DNA of 64,000 nucleotides from Engraulis encrasicolus (taxonomy: Eukaryota; Chordata; Actinopteri; Clupeiformes; Engraulidae), in NCBI RefSeq assembly GCF_034702125.1, contig NC_085859.1, positions 752,571 to 816,570 on the forward strand. The letters run 5' to 3'. Under the pieces are notes generated by a model, which was not told where the DNA came from, did not search any database, and saw nothing but the letters and a program-made list of their open reading frames with translations. Below are positions 23,706 through 35,816 of this stretch, piece after piece. The translations under genes and the position numbers were made by a program. How positions within the stretch are numbered: the stretch's first letter is position 1; every line of letters begins with the position of its first letter.

Positions 23706-25170
23706 ACACTGTGTGCCATGCAATTTAAAATGATGGCCACTTGGAACTGGAATAAGTTGTCTTTTTATTGGGAGGGAAAACGCGAACCCCTGTCTCGGGT
23801 TCGCACCTACATCAGACGTTTGCCTGAGAAAGTGTTTCAGCAGCAAAGTTGTAGCCTGCAGTAGCCTAAAGCAGACATCGGGGTATCATAGGCCTACAAG
23901 GGATTGATTTGTGTGGTTGTGCATGTGAGAACAGCGCTCCGATCTCATGCGGCACTGGAGAGGGAAAGACGAGGGAGGTGCGTCTTTAGGCCTACGCAGC
24001 TATCAACAAGTTTGCAGTCCACAAAAATGGGAAAATCAATGTCGGCCAAAAGACTTATAAAAGTAAGCATCTAACTAAAATGTTGAAGTTGCACAGTGTT
24101 TTCATTTTATCATGCATCATTTTAGTAACCGAAGCCCAGTCGCTGTCCACACAGAATGCACTTCACACCGTTTCATGGAACTTTGCGCGCTGGCGCTGTC
24201 AGCTTGTCATTGCATAGCAACCATACAATCGATTCGGAACTACTTTGCTTAGCGGAGCAGGTAAACAAAGTATGATGAAGGTAACTAATAAACATGAATT
24301 CGAACATTTATTCTGGTATTTTGTTGGCAATTGAACTATTGTATAAAAGCAATATGACCATCGCAGCGCTCGAAAATTAACGGTGTCTCGACGTTCCGGG
24401 GACCATAAAAAATGTTGTCGGGACACAAAGTTATCATTTCTGGGACAATGCCGGGACCGTCCAAAAATATAAATGAAAAGATTCTAAAAGTAGGCTATTA
24501 TATTTGCAAAGCCATTACACAGGGACATTAACTCAACACCAACCATCATCGAAAATAGCAACAGAAAACTTTCCGATAACCCTCTGCATTGTGTTCTAGA
24601 ATGTTGATTAAGATGTCGCAGCTGCGACTGCAAGCGCCTTGTTCTTCGTACTGCTGCTGAGAGGTTGTCCCGTTGGTTATGCCATTTCACCCTGAACTAG
24701 AAATGATCTCAGAGAAAACGGGCTCTGGACTGTTGATTTTGCAAGCCAATAAGGATATATTCCAGTAGACATGGTTAAGCTGTGAGTGGAATGGAGTTCG
24801 GTTTTGCTAATATTTCAGGTAAGCAAGCAACAGCCCCAAACAATGCGCAGTAGTCTGTTGCCACCTGTCGCGTGCTTATCCGCCCAAAACACCAGAAACG
24901 CGAGCTGGCTCTAAAGTAGATTAACCCCCATTCATACATATCAGAAACTGCCTGTAAATTACTTTCCAGTAACAAATAGTTAGGGAAACGGCAAGCAAGC
25001 TAACAGAGGCAGTTGTTAGCCAAGAACGTCAAGCAGTTTCTTTCAAATGTGGCTGGAAATGAAGGCGCTATATTCTGAACATTGTCATACAAACGCAGTT
25101 ATTTAATTAATGTTGAAGTATCCGTGTTATTGTTTCTGTGCTGGTAAAAGCAGAAATGCCTAGAAGCCAA
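23706..25170. other. No gene recognised; diverged repeat at 23926-24035
   Basis: The segment 23926-24035 resembles 18700-18794 joined to 19961-20010, the flank of the hAT element (shared words: GATCTCAT, GAGAGGGAA, GCAGTCCAC, AAATCAATG). The rest has short unsupported open frames only. Confidence 0.4.
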
Positions 25171-25303
25171 GGTCACACTTTACAATAACCTTCTGCGAAA
25201 TGGTTAACTAATGGTTAACTGATGTTAACCATTAGTTAACATTAGTTAACATCAGTTAACGATTAGTTAACCATTTCGCAGAAGGTTATTGTAAAGTGTT
25301 ACC
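25171..25303. mobile_element. 133-bp near-perfect palindromic MITE
   Basis: The left end is GGTCACACTTTACAATAACC. The right end, in reverse complement, is GGTAACACTTTACAATAACC. The whole body folds into one hairpin around GTTAACCATTAGTTAAC. GCCAA flanks both sides (25166-25170 and 25304-25308). The termini match a very common fish hAT-like MITE, although an 8-bp duplication is not seen here. Confidence 0.78.
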
Positions 25304-26700
25304 GCCAAGGCCCCCTTGATAAGGCCCGTGCCACACTGTCTTTTCTGGGCACCCGGTTTCACACCTCGATGAAGTTGGTGAATTCCTCAACCCATTCAAG
25401 TACTACAGAAATCGTTATATATTACATTGTAAAGAAGAACATCATTCCACCAGGATTGTTTAGCTTACTTTTGGTTTATTTTGACAACTGAAGTTATTTA
25501 ATTTAATTTATTTTTGCAGCATTTGTTCCCAACAAGCTACTTCAGATTACATGACATGACATTTCATTACATTATTATAATGCAATACAACACGAATATT
25601 ATTGGGGAGGCTAGGTGGCTGGTTCGTTTAGGTATGAGGAGTTTTCCAAGACGGGGCATCGGTTAGAATGCCAGGTAGAGGAATGATGATGAGACGATGG
25701 GATTTGGTCAATAGCTCAGGTTTATATTCTCATAATTCTCAAATACACACATACAGTGTGTCACACACAATTTCACACATTTACCAGACACATTCAGTGT
25801 GTCACACATCCATAAGTAATACACACACACATTCTAAAAAGGAAAAGGAAACAAGAAAATACGAATAAGAATTAAGGCACTTTAAAATACAAATAGGGAA
25901 TCTGCAGTTGCTTAAACAGATAAGTGCCTCAGCTACAATTCAATACAATTACAATATAAAGCACAGGCGATTTCCAATAGAAAAGACAGCACAGGCATGC
26001 AGCAGACATTATACAGTCTCTGGAGCCTCCTAGTGGCCGAAATCGGTAGCGCAATTAGAACGAGTACACGTGATGTTAATCTCACGAGGACAAAGGGAAA
26101 ACTTCTACCCGAAATATTCTCGAATAACATCGAGGCAAATAAGTGCTAAACACTAATAACATGTAACTTAGAAACATGTAGAAATTATCTTCAGCACATT
26201 TTAGGCACATTAGAAAACGTAGGCAACACAATTCTTCCAGATAAAGTCCTGACTAACTTAGCATACAAACGGCTTCACAGGCAAGTAGGTAGAAACAGAA
26301 ATACTCGCAAAATCAGCAGCATGACTTAAGTTTCATCAGCGACTGTGCAGGAATACACAATGAAGGCTCGAAAACTACGACTGACTTCACTTAAAAGGTA
26401 GGCTTTATAAACTTAAACTCAGAGCCTGTCAGGCGTGGACAGCGCGTTTCTGTAAAAGGCAGGTGAAGTAGGAAATAACTAAGAGCAGATCAGGATAATA
26501 CCGGAAGTTAAAGCAAACATATGCAATAAAAGTCCCGTCCTTTTCAACAAATATTATGAATATAAAATAAGTAAATTATGATTATAACTCCACACTTCAG
26601 TTTGGAAAAACCCCTTCATCTGATACCTACACCACCCCCTCACTACACTACAGATTACACATTATATTACACTACATTATATTACACTACATTATACTCT
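25304..26700 (+). repeat. Repeat family A, copy 2 (interrupted)
   Basis: This is the inverse of 7185-8036: 25304-25602 matches 7670-8036 and 26558-26700 matches 7560-7675. Between the two halves lies an inserted 947-bp segment. The copy ends in a CACTACATTATATTA array where the L2 copy 2 starts. Confidence 0.75.
25603..26549. mobile_element. 947-bp insertion, candidate solo LTR
   Basis: It begins TGGGGAGGC and ends TTTCAACA, and is flanked by the direct repeat AATATTAT (25595-25602 and 26550-26557). The uninterrupted family A copy at 7.7 kb contains that word once, so this is a true insertion. TG...CA ends suggest a solo LTR, but the 8-bp duplication is longer than usual for LTR elements and an AT-rich target may inflate it. 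There is no obvious inverted-terminus similarity to argue for a DNA transposon. Confidence 0.5.
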
Positions 26701-27841
26701 TATTAAAGTTATGAATGACATAAGATTGAATTCTGATGCTGGCAAATCTTCCGTCTTGGTGCTACTCGATTTAAGTGCAGCTTTCGACACAGTTAATCAT
26801 TCTATACTACTATATAGACTGGAACACTGGGTTGGCTTTACGGGAATAGTGATCGACTGGTTAAAATCATACTTACAACAAAGAAGTTTTTTAGTCGCCA
26901 TTGGAAGACATACTTCATCACCGATGTCTCTGGATTGTGGGGTCCCCCAGGGCTCCATTCTGGGACCACTACTGTTCAATCTGTATGTTGCCACTGGGAC
27001 ACATTATCGAGAATAACTCCATAAATTACCATAGCTATGCGGATGATACCCAGCTCTACTTATCTATGTCCCCCAATGACTACACCCCCCTTGAATCACT
27101 CTATCATTGCATGGACCAAATTAACAAATGGATGTCTCACAATTTCCTCCAGCTGAACACAGAAAAAACTGAAATGATTATATTTGGGAAAAGAGAGGAG
27201 AGACAAAAGATTGCTACTATCCTTGAAACGAAGGGACTGAAACCAAGGGAAACAGTTAAAAATCTTGGGGTCCTCATTGACAGTGACCTAAATTTCAACA
27301 GTCACATGAAAGCTATTACTAAGTCTGCATTTTATCACATAAAAAACGTCTCTAAATTTAGGGGCCTGATGTCTAAACATGATCTGGAGAAGCTAATACA
27401 TGCCTTCATTTCTAGTAAAGTTGATTACTGTAACAGTCTTTTTACTGGCCTCCCAAATAAGACCATTAAACAGCTTCAACTGGTACAAAATGCAGCTGCA
27501 AGGGTTCTTACAAAGACAAGGAAGTTTGACCACATTACTCCAATTTTAAGATCGCTGCATTGGCTCCCAGTAAGCTACAGAATTGATTTTAAGGCAATGC
27601 TACTTGTGTTTAAATCATTAAATGGAATGGGACCCACATATCTACTGGATATGTTTCAGCTGTATGCACCGACCAGGTCACTAAGGTCAACGGAGAAGAA
27701 TTTGCTGGTGATTCCAAAAGTCAAAACAAAGTGTGGAGAGGCAGCCTTTAGCTTCTGTGCTTCAAAGCTTTGGAACCAGCTTCCAGATGACGTAAAAAAT
27801 GCACCCACTATTGATAGCTTTAAATCTAGACTCAAGATAAA
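26697..27841 (+). pseudogene. L2-like LINE copy 2, RT part
   Basis: This is the opposite-strand sister of the copy at 3-5.7 kb. It starts inside the RT (ALIKVMNDIRLNSDAGKSS). The frame from 26711 reads LLDLSAAFDTVNH, WVGFTGIVIDWLKSYLQQ and PQGSILGPLLFNLY, then breaks: copy 1 reads TGTATATGTTG where this copy has TGTATGTTG, a 2-bp loss near 26984. The second frame carries [12 protein letters not shown] and the C-terminal region. Unlike copy 1 it keeps the 71-bp segment (26826-26896). At 27841 it is interrupted by the foldback element and resumes at 36908. Confidence 0.88.
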
Positions 27842-28272
27842 TAGTGGGATCGTAGGCATGTGCATTTTTTCTCAGTCATTTCAAATTTGTGTTAAAGTTT
27901 GGTTTTCAATCCCAAGTTGAAGTTTAGGGTCTATAGAACAATTTGGGTTTGAGTGTCAAACACACAGATAACAAAATGGCCTGCGGGGGGCGCTCTAAAA
28001 TATATAAACTGCTATAACTTTAATATATATAAACTGCTATAACATCAAAAGCAAAGTGATTGCGGATGGCGGACGGCAGTGAGTGAGACGCGCAGGTCCG
28101 GCCCCTCGGAGAAAAACTTTATACAATTTAATTTCGAAATCATCACTATGCAATGGATAAAGTGCCTTGCTAAATTAGGCATGTGATTTCGGAACATCGT
28201 CCTTTATTCGGGACTTTTTACGCAAGACTGTGACTAGGCTGCTGCTGTTCAAACAATTCCACCTGCACGTGT

Positions 28273-29055
28273 ATGTCGCCCAAGACCCGTTCCAGACCTG
28301 AGATGGAAAAACTCCAAGCAACGCTCGAGACGCTAGTGGCATCAAATGCTACGCTCACCAGCAAAATGGATAAACTTGACGCTGTTTCAAAAAAACTGGA
28401 CAAACTATATAACTCGGTTAACTCGATTGATGCGCGGCTCGACTCTACAGAGGCCAAACTGTTCGAACAATCTAACAAAGTTGCTGACCAAGAGCGTAAA
28501 ATCAAGGACCTCAGCGATAAACTAGAAGAAGCCATGACCGCCATTGACAATCTTGAAAACCGATCGAGGAGAAGAAATCTCCGTTTACTAAATCTACCGG
28601 AGAAGAGTGAAGCAGGCCACAGAATGGAGACATACCTGGCGAAGACCCTGTCCTCTCTACTTGGCATTCCACTTCAGGAGCAAGACATCGAAATTGCCCA
28701 CAGAATTGGTTCACTTGGTGAGAAGAATACTAGGCCCCGCACAGTGATATTTAAACTACATCATCTGTCAAAGAGGGATGCCATTCTGAGGGCAGTGAAA
28801 ACCAACAAAATGGAACACGATGACTTCCCTGATGTGACATTACGGATTTCGGAGGATATCTCGATACGTCGGAGGAAACTTCGGGATCAATACTGGCCAT
28901 TGCGGGAGCAACTTCACGAGAGAAACATCAAGACCAGGGTCCGCGACCCTGGCATTCTTCTGGTTTGGATTGATGAAGAACCTCTAAAGTTTGAGAACGT
29001 GGAGATGGCGAAAGATACATTGAAACAGAAATATCCTGATCTGAAAACAAAGTAA
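28273..29055 (+). CDS. L1-like ORF1 protein (RNA chaperone type), intact
   Basis: A 260-residue open frame. Residues about 10-95 form a heptad-rich coiled coil (LETLVASNATLTSKMDKLD, KLDKLYNSVNSIDARLDS) for trimerisation. ENRSRRRNLRLLNLPE at about 97-112 marks the start of the RRM-like domain found in L1 ORF1 proteins. The basic C-terminal domain includes SIRRRKLRDQYWPLREQL and a final DTLKQKYPD. In this family the protein binds element RNA and helps reverse transcription. The start was chosen as the first ATG before the coiled coil (28273). No internal stop is seen, unlike ORF2 of the same element. Its position, followed by ORF2 on the same strand, fits the L1 layout. Confidence 0.9.
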   Translation: MSPKTRSRPEMEKLQATLETLVASNATLTSKMDKLDAVSKKLDKLYNSVNSIDARLDSTEAKLFEQSNKVADQERKIKDLSDKLEEAMTAIDNLENRSRRRNLRLLNLPEKSEAGHRMETYLAKTLSSLLGIPLQEQDIEIAHRIGSLGEKNTRPRTVIFKLHHLSKRDAILRAVKTNKMEHDDFPDVTLRISEDISIRRRKLRDQYWPLREQLHERNIKTRVRDPGILLVWIDEEPLKFENVEMAKDTLKQKYPDLKTK

Positions 29056-29897
29056 CATATCCGCGCTGATCATTGCGCTGTGGGAGGGGGTAAGTGGCAA
29101 ATGACAAGTGACACTTTTTTCCATTAGGCCTATATTCTTCTTGGCCTTATTTTTTTGCTGGGGCTAATCTGTTGATGTCTTCCCTTTTTTGCTACGTTGG
29201 CATCTGAGACTGCATATTATGCCACTGGTGTTGGCTTTTTCTCTTTTTTTTTCTTGCCCCCCTACGGCGTGGTCATCTAAGATTGGAGAACAGCCGCTTA
29301 TTTTTTGAATAATACTTTTTGTTTTCTTCTGGATACATCAGACTGTTTGCGCTTCCTTATTGGCTGTGGACTATGATATAACTGAGACCTCATGGACCTA
29401 ATATAGCCCTGTCTTACCTTCCTTTATTTTGGTAATGCTGGCAACTTATTTAGACTTGTTTATTTTGTCAATTAATGGTCATGGAAATATGGCAACCTGA
29501 TTACTTTGGTGTATGGGCCTACATCATTCCTAATTTCTTTGAATCTCAGCCCGGACATTTGGAACAGAGATGCAACAAACTGACTGAATATGCTTATGGG
29601 AGGTTATGTACCGATATGTTTTCTTTTTCTCTCTTATTTATCATGTTTACCTCCCCTACGTCATTTTTTGTCCTTAATGGAAATGCACTCATGGTCCCGA
29701 AAAGGTCTAACTTGGACATTTTCTTTTTCTCCTTGTTGGGGTATTTGCAGCGGACTTGCCCTCTATTAGTTGGGTGGGTAGGGGAAACATGGGTGCAGCA
29801 CCCATGTACTGTATGTTTTTCTTTCTTATTTGTTATTGTCGTTTGTTTTGTGCTGTGTGTGTGTGTGTATGGGGGGGGGGGGTATTCCGCTTACTGC

Positions 29898-29946
<49 letters not shown>

Positions 29947-30078
29947 CTGGTTTGTGTGCGCGAGCGCGTGTGTTTTGGGATGCATGGTTTGGGAATCACA
30001 GGTCTTGCTCTTCTGGTCTTTTCTTACCCTTCTATTCTATGTACAGCTCACATCTCTTTTTCTCAACAAATTATATGA

Positions 30079-33000
30079 ATGACTAAACTCACTGTGCTTT
30101 CTTTTAATGCCCGCGGACTTAATTTGCCTTACAAGCGCACGAGTTTCTTGGATACGTTGAAGAGAGAGAAGGTAGATGTAGCCATGGTCAGCGAATCCCA
30201 CCTGCTTGTAGGGGATGTCCACAAATTGCAAAACAACTTTTATTGTGTTAAAGCAAGTGCCTCTGCTCTTAACAAAACTAAAGGCGTATTAATCATTGTC
30301 CGTAGAAATTTTCAATTTACAAATGTAGATGTTGGTAACGACGTGGAAGGCAGAATCACATTTATGAAGACCATCATAGAACACAAGAAAATAGCCTTTT
30401 TATCTGTTTATGCGCCTAATACTTTTGATACTGACTTTTACGCACGCTTGTCTGATATAATGCATGACTTATCTGAATACCGATTGATAGTCGGTGCAGA
30501 TTTTAATGCAGTCTGGGACCACTCTTTAGATAGAACGGCTACCACAGAGGGCAGTGACCAGAAGTTAGCGTCAGGTGCATTAAGGAAATGGGCTCACGAT
30601 TTTGCGTTAATAGACATATGGCGCACTATCAATAAGAATAAGCGCGACTTCTCCTTTTATTCCGCGAGACACCAGTCGTTCTCTAGGATCGATTTCATCT
30701 TTATATCTAGCAATTTCCTTGAAGGCGTAAGTACTGATATGCTCCCCTTGGCATTCTCAGATCATAAAGCGGTTATCTGTCGAGGTAACATTTCGACATC
30801 TCGGGACCGTGCCCCACGCTGGCGTTTTAATACCTCCTTATTGCATGATGAAAACTTTGTGAAACAGCTTGAAGTCGGTCTGACAGATTTTCTATCGTTT
30901 AACGAGCACTCTGTGGAAGATGTCCGGATATTATGGGACTCAGTGAAGGGATACATACGGAGCAACTGCATATCGTTCTCCTCTCATCTAAACAGGACCC
31001 GTTACCGCAGACTCTCTGAATTGGAAAGCAATCTGAAACAATTGGAAGATGCTATGCACAATACCGCTTCTGCAGATTTAATAACACAACATAAAAGGGT
31101 TAGAGACGAGCTTGACTCGCTGTATCGACAACGGGCTGATTTTCTCATTCATCGCACACGTCAAAACCATTATTTTGAAGGAGCTCGACCCAGCCGGGCA
31201 CTAGCCTTAAGCCTGCGCTCCTGCGAAAGCTTTGCGCACATACCATCTATAAAGACACTGGACGGAACTTTAGTATCAGACCCAAAAGTGATTAATCAGA
31301 CATTTCGTACATTTTATTCCAATCTATACCGTTCAGAGGTTCCCCATGATCCTATCAAATTTGATGCATTTGTCAAAGACCTACATATAAAAAAAATGTT
31401 ACCTCAGGAGGCATCTTCTCTCGATGCACCAATCACTCTATCTGAACTAGAGTCAGCTTTACGCTGTCTCAACAAAGGTAAATCGCCTGGTTTTGATGGG
31501 ATCCCACCTGAATTTTACATCAAGTTTTGGTCTCAACTTGGCCCTTTACTGTTAAAAATGATAAACCACGCCATTTCTAGTGGATCCTTTTCAAGGGATG
31601 TGAACACCGCCACGATTACATTACTGCATAAAAAGGAAAAGATCCCAATGATTGTGCCAACTACCGTCCAATATCTCTTCTTAACACAGACATTAAATTG
31701 TTTGCAAAAATACTCGCATCAAGATTGGAGCCACTTATGAACAAACTTATACATCCCGACCAAACCGGTTTCGTAAAATCGCGCTTATCCGCCGACAACG
31801 TCCGCAGACTATTGCATATACTGGAGCAATCTGCCAGGGCCCAATCTCCTTATGCTGTGTTATCATTGGACGCAATGAAAGCATTCGACGTTTTAGAATG
31901 GCATTATTTATGGGCTGTCCTTCGTCATATGGGTTTTGGTGCCAATTACATTAATATGGTAAAAACGCTCTATGCGTCTCCTTCTGCTATGGTGATGACG
32001 GGTAACATCTGTTCGCCTTTATTTCCAGTCAGCCGTAGCTCTAGGCAAGGTTGCGTTCTTTCTCCCCTTTTGTTTGTGTTATCACTTGAACCCTTGGCAC
32101 AGAAGGTGCGTCAATCATCACACACTCCTATTACTGTACATGGAACGGACCATTTTATCTCGCTTTATTGTGACGATATTTTATTGTATTTGGGAGATGT
32201 AACTAAATCCACTCCTCATGTATTATCAATATTTAATTCTTTCTCTGGCATATCAGGCTACACTATTAACTGGTCTAAATCGGCTTTACTACCGCTGAAC
32301 AATTGTACGCAGCAAGTTTCACTACCAACCAATGTGCCTGTTGTTGACCAATTTAAATATTTGGGATTATCCATTTTCCCTTCATTACAAACAACCTTGG
32401 CCTTTAACTATGACAAGACACTTAAGCAGGTGGAAAGTGATTTAGCGAAATGGATATCCATTCCCAACACATTTAGCGCACGAGTCTCAATTATCAAAAT
32501 GAATATCCTTCCACGAGTCAACTTCTGCAGTACCATGTTACCCTTGCCTCCCCCTGCTGGACATTGGGAGAAATTACATAGACTTTTGTGCAACTATGTG
32601 TGGAGAGGGAAGCGTCCAAGAATGAAAATATCTACACTTCAAAGACGGAAAATCTCTGGTGGTCTTGGGATCCCAAATTTTGAACACTATTTCTGGGCCG
32701 CAACTCTCCGACCTCTTTGTACCTGGTTTAACACGGGAGCACAAGTGGCTTGGCGATCTTTGGAGGAAAACCTAGTTAAACCACACAGGCTTCAGGATTT
32801 CATTCATTCCAATATTCCTCTTAAAATGTGTAGATCCAAGTTTGGCACCATTGTTTCACACCTTATTGCCACTTGGAGAACCGTAGAGTCTTATTCCAAA
32901 ACCCACCTGAAATATCATTCCTACCTTCCGTTATTCAATAACTTTGATCTCTGTTTGGGGAAACAACCCATTTCATTTCCTCAGTGGAGTGACAAAGGGA

Positions 33001-33823
33001 TTAATACCCTCTCAGACATTACATCAGATAATACACTAAGATCTTTTCAAGACCTAAAATCCCACTACGACCTACCTGGTACTTCTTTTTTTTCTACCTA
33101 CAAATTCGTAGTGCTCTCCGTGCATACGGGGTCCCCTGGGGAGAGAAACTAGAATGTCACCCAATACAAAATATTTGTTTATCCACCAAAGACCTGATTT
33201 CTAATCTCTATACCTATATTGCCAAATGTGTGGAAAAGCCTTTACACGTTGATGCTCTTTGGAGCCGTGACTTGTCTATCACACCTTCCACAATCAACTG
33301 GACAACAGTCTGGGCAAAGACAGTTCTATCATCTCGTAACCCTAACCACCAGATGATTCATTATAACTTCATTCACAGACTCTATACCACCCCTCTTAAA
33401 TTATTTCACATGAAAAGAAAACAATCACCCACATGCGAGCTGTGCTCCTCTGGAGCCACAGGAACATTTCTACATATGGTCTGGGATTGCCCTGGGGTGC
33501 AAATGTTTTGGGAAATGGTTTCTCAAAAGATGTCTCCTATTCTTAACCACACCATCCCTTGCTCCCCAAGGATTCTGTTACTAAATGATTTTAGTGAGCT
33601 GGACATTTCCCTGGTGCAGCAACGCTGGCTCTTGGTAGCCCTAACTGCCGCTAAAAAAATAATTGCACAAAGATGGAAAACTCCTCATGCTTTGTCACAA
33701 CAACATTGGATTAATACAGTCATAGACCTCGCCAAACTCGAAAAATCTGTGGCCAGTATGCACGGTGCTCTGAGGAAGAACATCAATGAGTGGTCATCTT
33801 TTATAAGCAGGATGCTGGGATGA
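30079..33823 (+). pseudogene. L1-like ORF2 (endonuclease-RT), two frameshifts
   Basis: Frame 1 (30079-31740) has the APE endonuclease with all key motifs: LSFNARG, VSESHL, VYAPNTF, GADFNAVWD, SRIDFIF and FSDHKAV, followed by the RT start KSPGFDGIPPEF. A one-base shift near 31635 moves the protein into frame 2 (NDCANYRPISLLN, then LIHPDQTGFVKSRLSADN, LSLDAMKAFD, SRQGCVLSPLLF). The catalytic box there reads YCDD instead of YADD or FADD. A second shift, in the T run at 33086-33093, moves it to frame 3 (33230-33823). That frame ends with a CCHC-like CELCSSGATGTFLHMVWDC. Total length would be about 1250 residues, normal for ORF2. Confidence 0.9.
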
Positions 33824-33941
33824 TGGCTTGTTCTTTTTCATCTTCTTATTCTCTTCTACTATCCCCTTATGTTGAGCTGTTTTTTCTAGAACTGGGTGAG
33901 CGAGCTGGGAATGAGACCTGTGTGTGTGTGTGTGTGGGTGT

Positions 33942-33984
<43 letters not shown>

Positions 33985-34555
33985 GGGGGGGGGGTAGATG
34001 TTGATTGTTGTCCATGATCGTTGTCTTGTTTTGTTTTTCTGTGATGTATTAAAAACATAATAAAAAATTGATCACAAAAAAAAAAACTGCTATAACTTTT
34101 CATTAGTTTAACCAAATTTAACATATGAGGTATGCATGGATTCAGCATTAAGATGAGGAGCTGGTGAGCTACTTATTTGGTTACCAGATTAAAACACACT
34201 ATGTCATAAACACACTTTTAGCCCATGGACAGCAAAATTCAGGGTTTTTTTTAGATAAAGGGTGGAAATGCCCTCCAAGTTGCAATGAAACATCATTTAT
34301 TGTTACAAGTTATTGTAAATTAAGCCTGGTATATCATTCAACTTGATTTGTTCAGAATATCCCTGAAGCACAAAGATACCTAGGATACCTATACACAAAT
34401 ATGGCTGCATACAGCCTATGTGATATTTAGGACCCAACTTGCAACTTTGAGTTCATGAATTTAGGATCACGAGTATCAAATTTTTTCGATGAAGCCATAT
34501 TCTATTCACACATAAAATCACAAAAAAAACGTTATATCTGGAAGAAAATAAATCA

Positions 34556-34560
34556 ATAAC

Positions 34561-34604
<44 letters not shown>
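34556..34604. repeat. AAT trinucleotide microsatellite
   Basis: A run of AAT units at the inner edge of the left foldback arm. A shorter counterpart (ATT units, 36263-36290) stands at the inner edge of the right arm. Confidence 0.9.
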
Positions 34605-34712
34605 GAGTGCATTTCCGGAGAGACAATGCTATTGGTATGCTTGTGGATTATGCACACACACACACACAGAGCTGTTGTATACACACACAGAAACATGAGG
34701 GAAAGAGATAGA

Positions 34713-34756
34713 GGTGTGTGTGTGTGTGTGTGTGTGCGTGCGTGCGAGAGAGAGAG

Positions 34757-34815
<59 letters not shown>

Positions 34816-34825
34816 CGTGTGCGTG
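34713..34825. repeat. TG microsatellite
   Basis: TG dinucleotide tracts interrupted by a short GAGA block. Cys-Val and Thr-His frames here are artefacts. Confidence 0.95.
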
Positions 34826-34884
34826 TGCGTGCATGTATGGAGATGCTTCAGGTGCCTTTCAGGAATGGGTGGGTAGGGAGATGT

Positions 34885-34945
34885 AAGGGTGGGATTCGAA
34901 CCTTCAACCCTCTGACAGACCCTACCCAGTAGGCCACTGCCACTT
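34885..34945 (-). mobile_element. SINE head or tRNA-like pseudogene
   Basis: On the minus strand the A box-like TGGCCTACTGG (34926-34936) precedes the B box-like GGTTCGAATCCC (34891-34902) at normal polymerase III spacing. No complete cloverleaf is formed, so it is more likely a SINE head than a tRNA gene. It lies in the foldback core. Confidence 0.55.
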
Positions 34946-35816
34946 ACTGACAGCAGAGGTCTAAAGTTCTACAAGGCTGCATGTGTGTGTGTGTGTGTGT
35001 GTATGACTGAAGATTCTAAAGGTGACAGTTTGGCAGTCAATGGCTGAGTAATATGTGCAGCCTTATTTTTACGCTGTCATATCTCCAAAAGTTTTGCAAG
35101 TTGTCAGATGATATTGACACACAAATGGCACAAACCTGCTCTTCATGTCAACGCTGAGATCACTTTTCTTGGCCAAATGGTTCAGTCAAAAAATGGACAT
35201 ATTCAGGCCTATGCGCTGAGCTGTTCACACATTTTTTTGTGAGTGAATGGGGTCACATCATAGGGATTTTAAAACTGCTCTCTTTGAACATTTTTAAGAG
35301 TTGGCTTATGATCTTCACACAGTTTGTACTCAGAGCCAATACCTCTCTAACAATGCCTTTACCTAGTTGATACAAAAACCCCAGGACAGGTCACCTCTCA
35401 CTCTAACTGCCACAGTTTGTGACATTATCATCTTGACCATTCTACCATTCATTTCAATGAGGGGGAAAACAGAGAGAAAACTGAGGAAAAACAAGTCTGG
35501 TGAACGAATGAAAGGTGGTAGGCCAGCGAAAAATACTCCACCCTGAGACCTTTTCGAGCCGTTCGTTTTGGCACTCGAACCGTGTCTCTATCTCGAATGC
35601 TGCAACGATTCAAAGCCGTCGTACTAATGAATGGCGATTCCCATATGCCGGGGTGAATGGAAAAATGTAGAATAATAATAAACTGTTGATGAACAATTAA
35701 TATGCTTTCCCGCAAGCATACTAAATAAACTGTTGGAGAACAATTAGTATGCTTGCTGGGGGCAAGCAGAGGCCTTTGGCAAGCATACTAAATAATACTA
35801 TAGGACTATTTCATAC

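Larger units (their letters stand above)
28044..34083 (+). mobile_element. Nearly full-length L1/Tx1-like LINE
   Basis: The element is flanked by the 13-bp duplication AAACTGCTATAAC (28031-28043 and 34084-34096). It has a short 5' leader, ORF1, a 1-kb inter-ORF region with a TG tract, ORF2, a second TG tract (33920-33981), TTAAAAACATAATAAAAAA and a poly(A) end. It lies inside the left arm of the foldback element. The target word also occurs a third time at 28006-28018, a small local duplication in front of the insertion. ORF2 has only two frameshifts, so the insertion looks comparatively young. Confidence 0.92.

Noticed and set aside
25171..25303. MicroRNA precursor hairpin
   Set aside because: The stem is far too long and perfect, and its ends match a common MITE.
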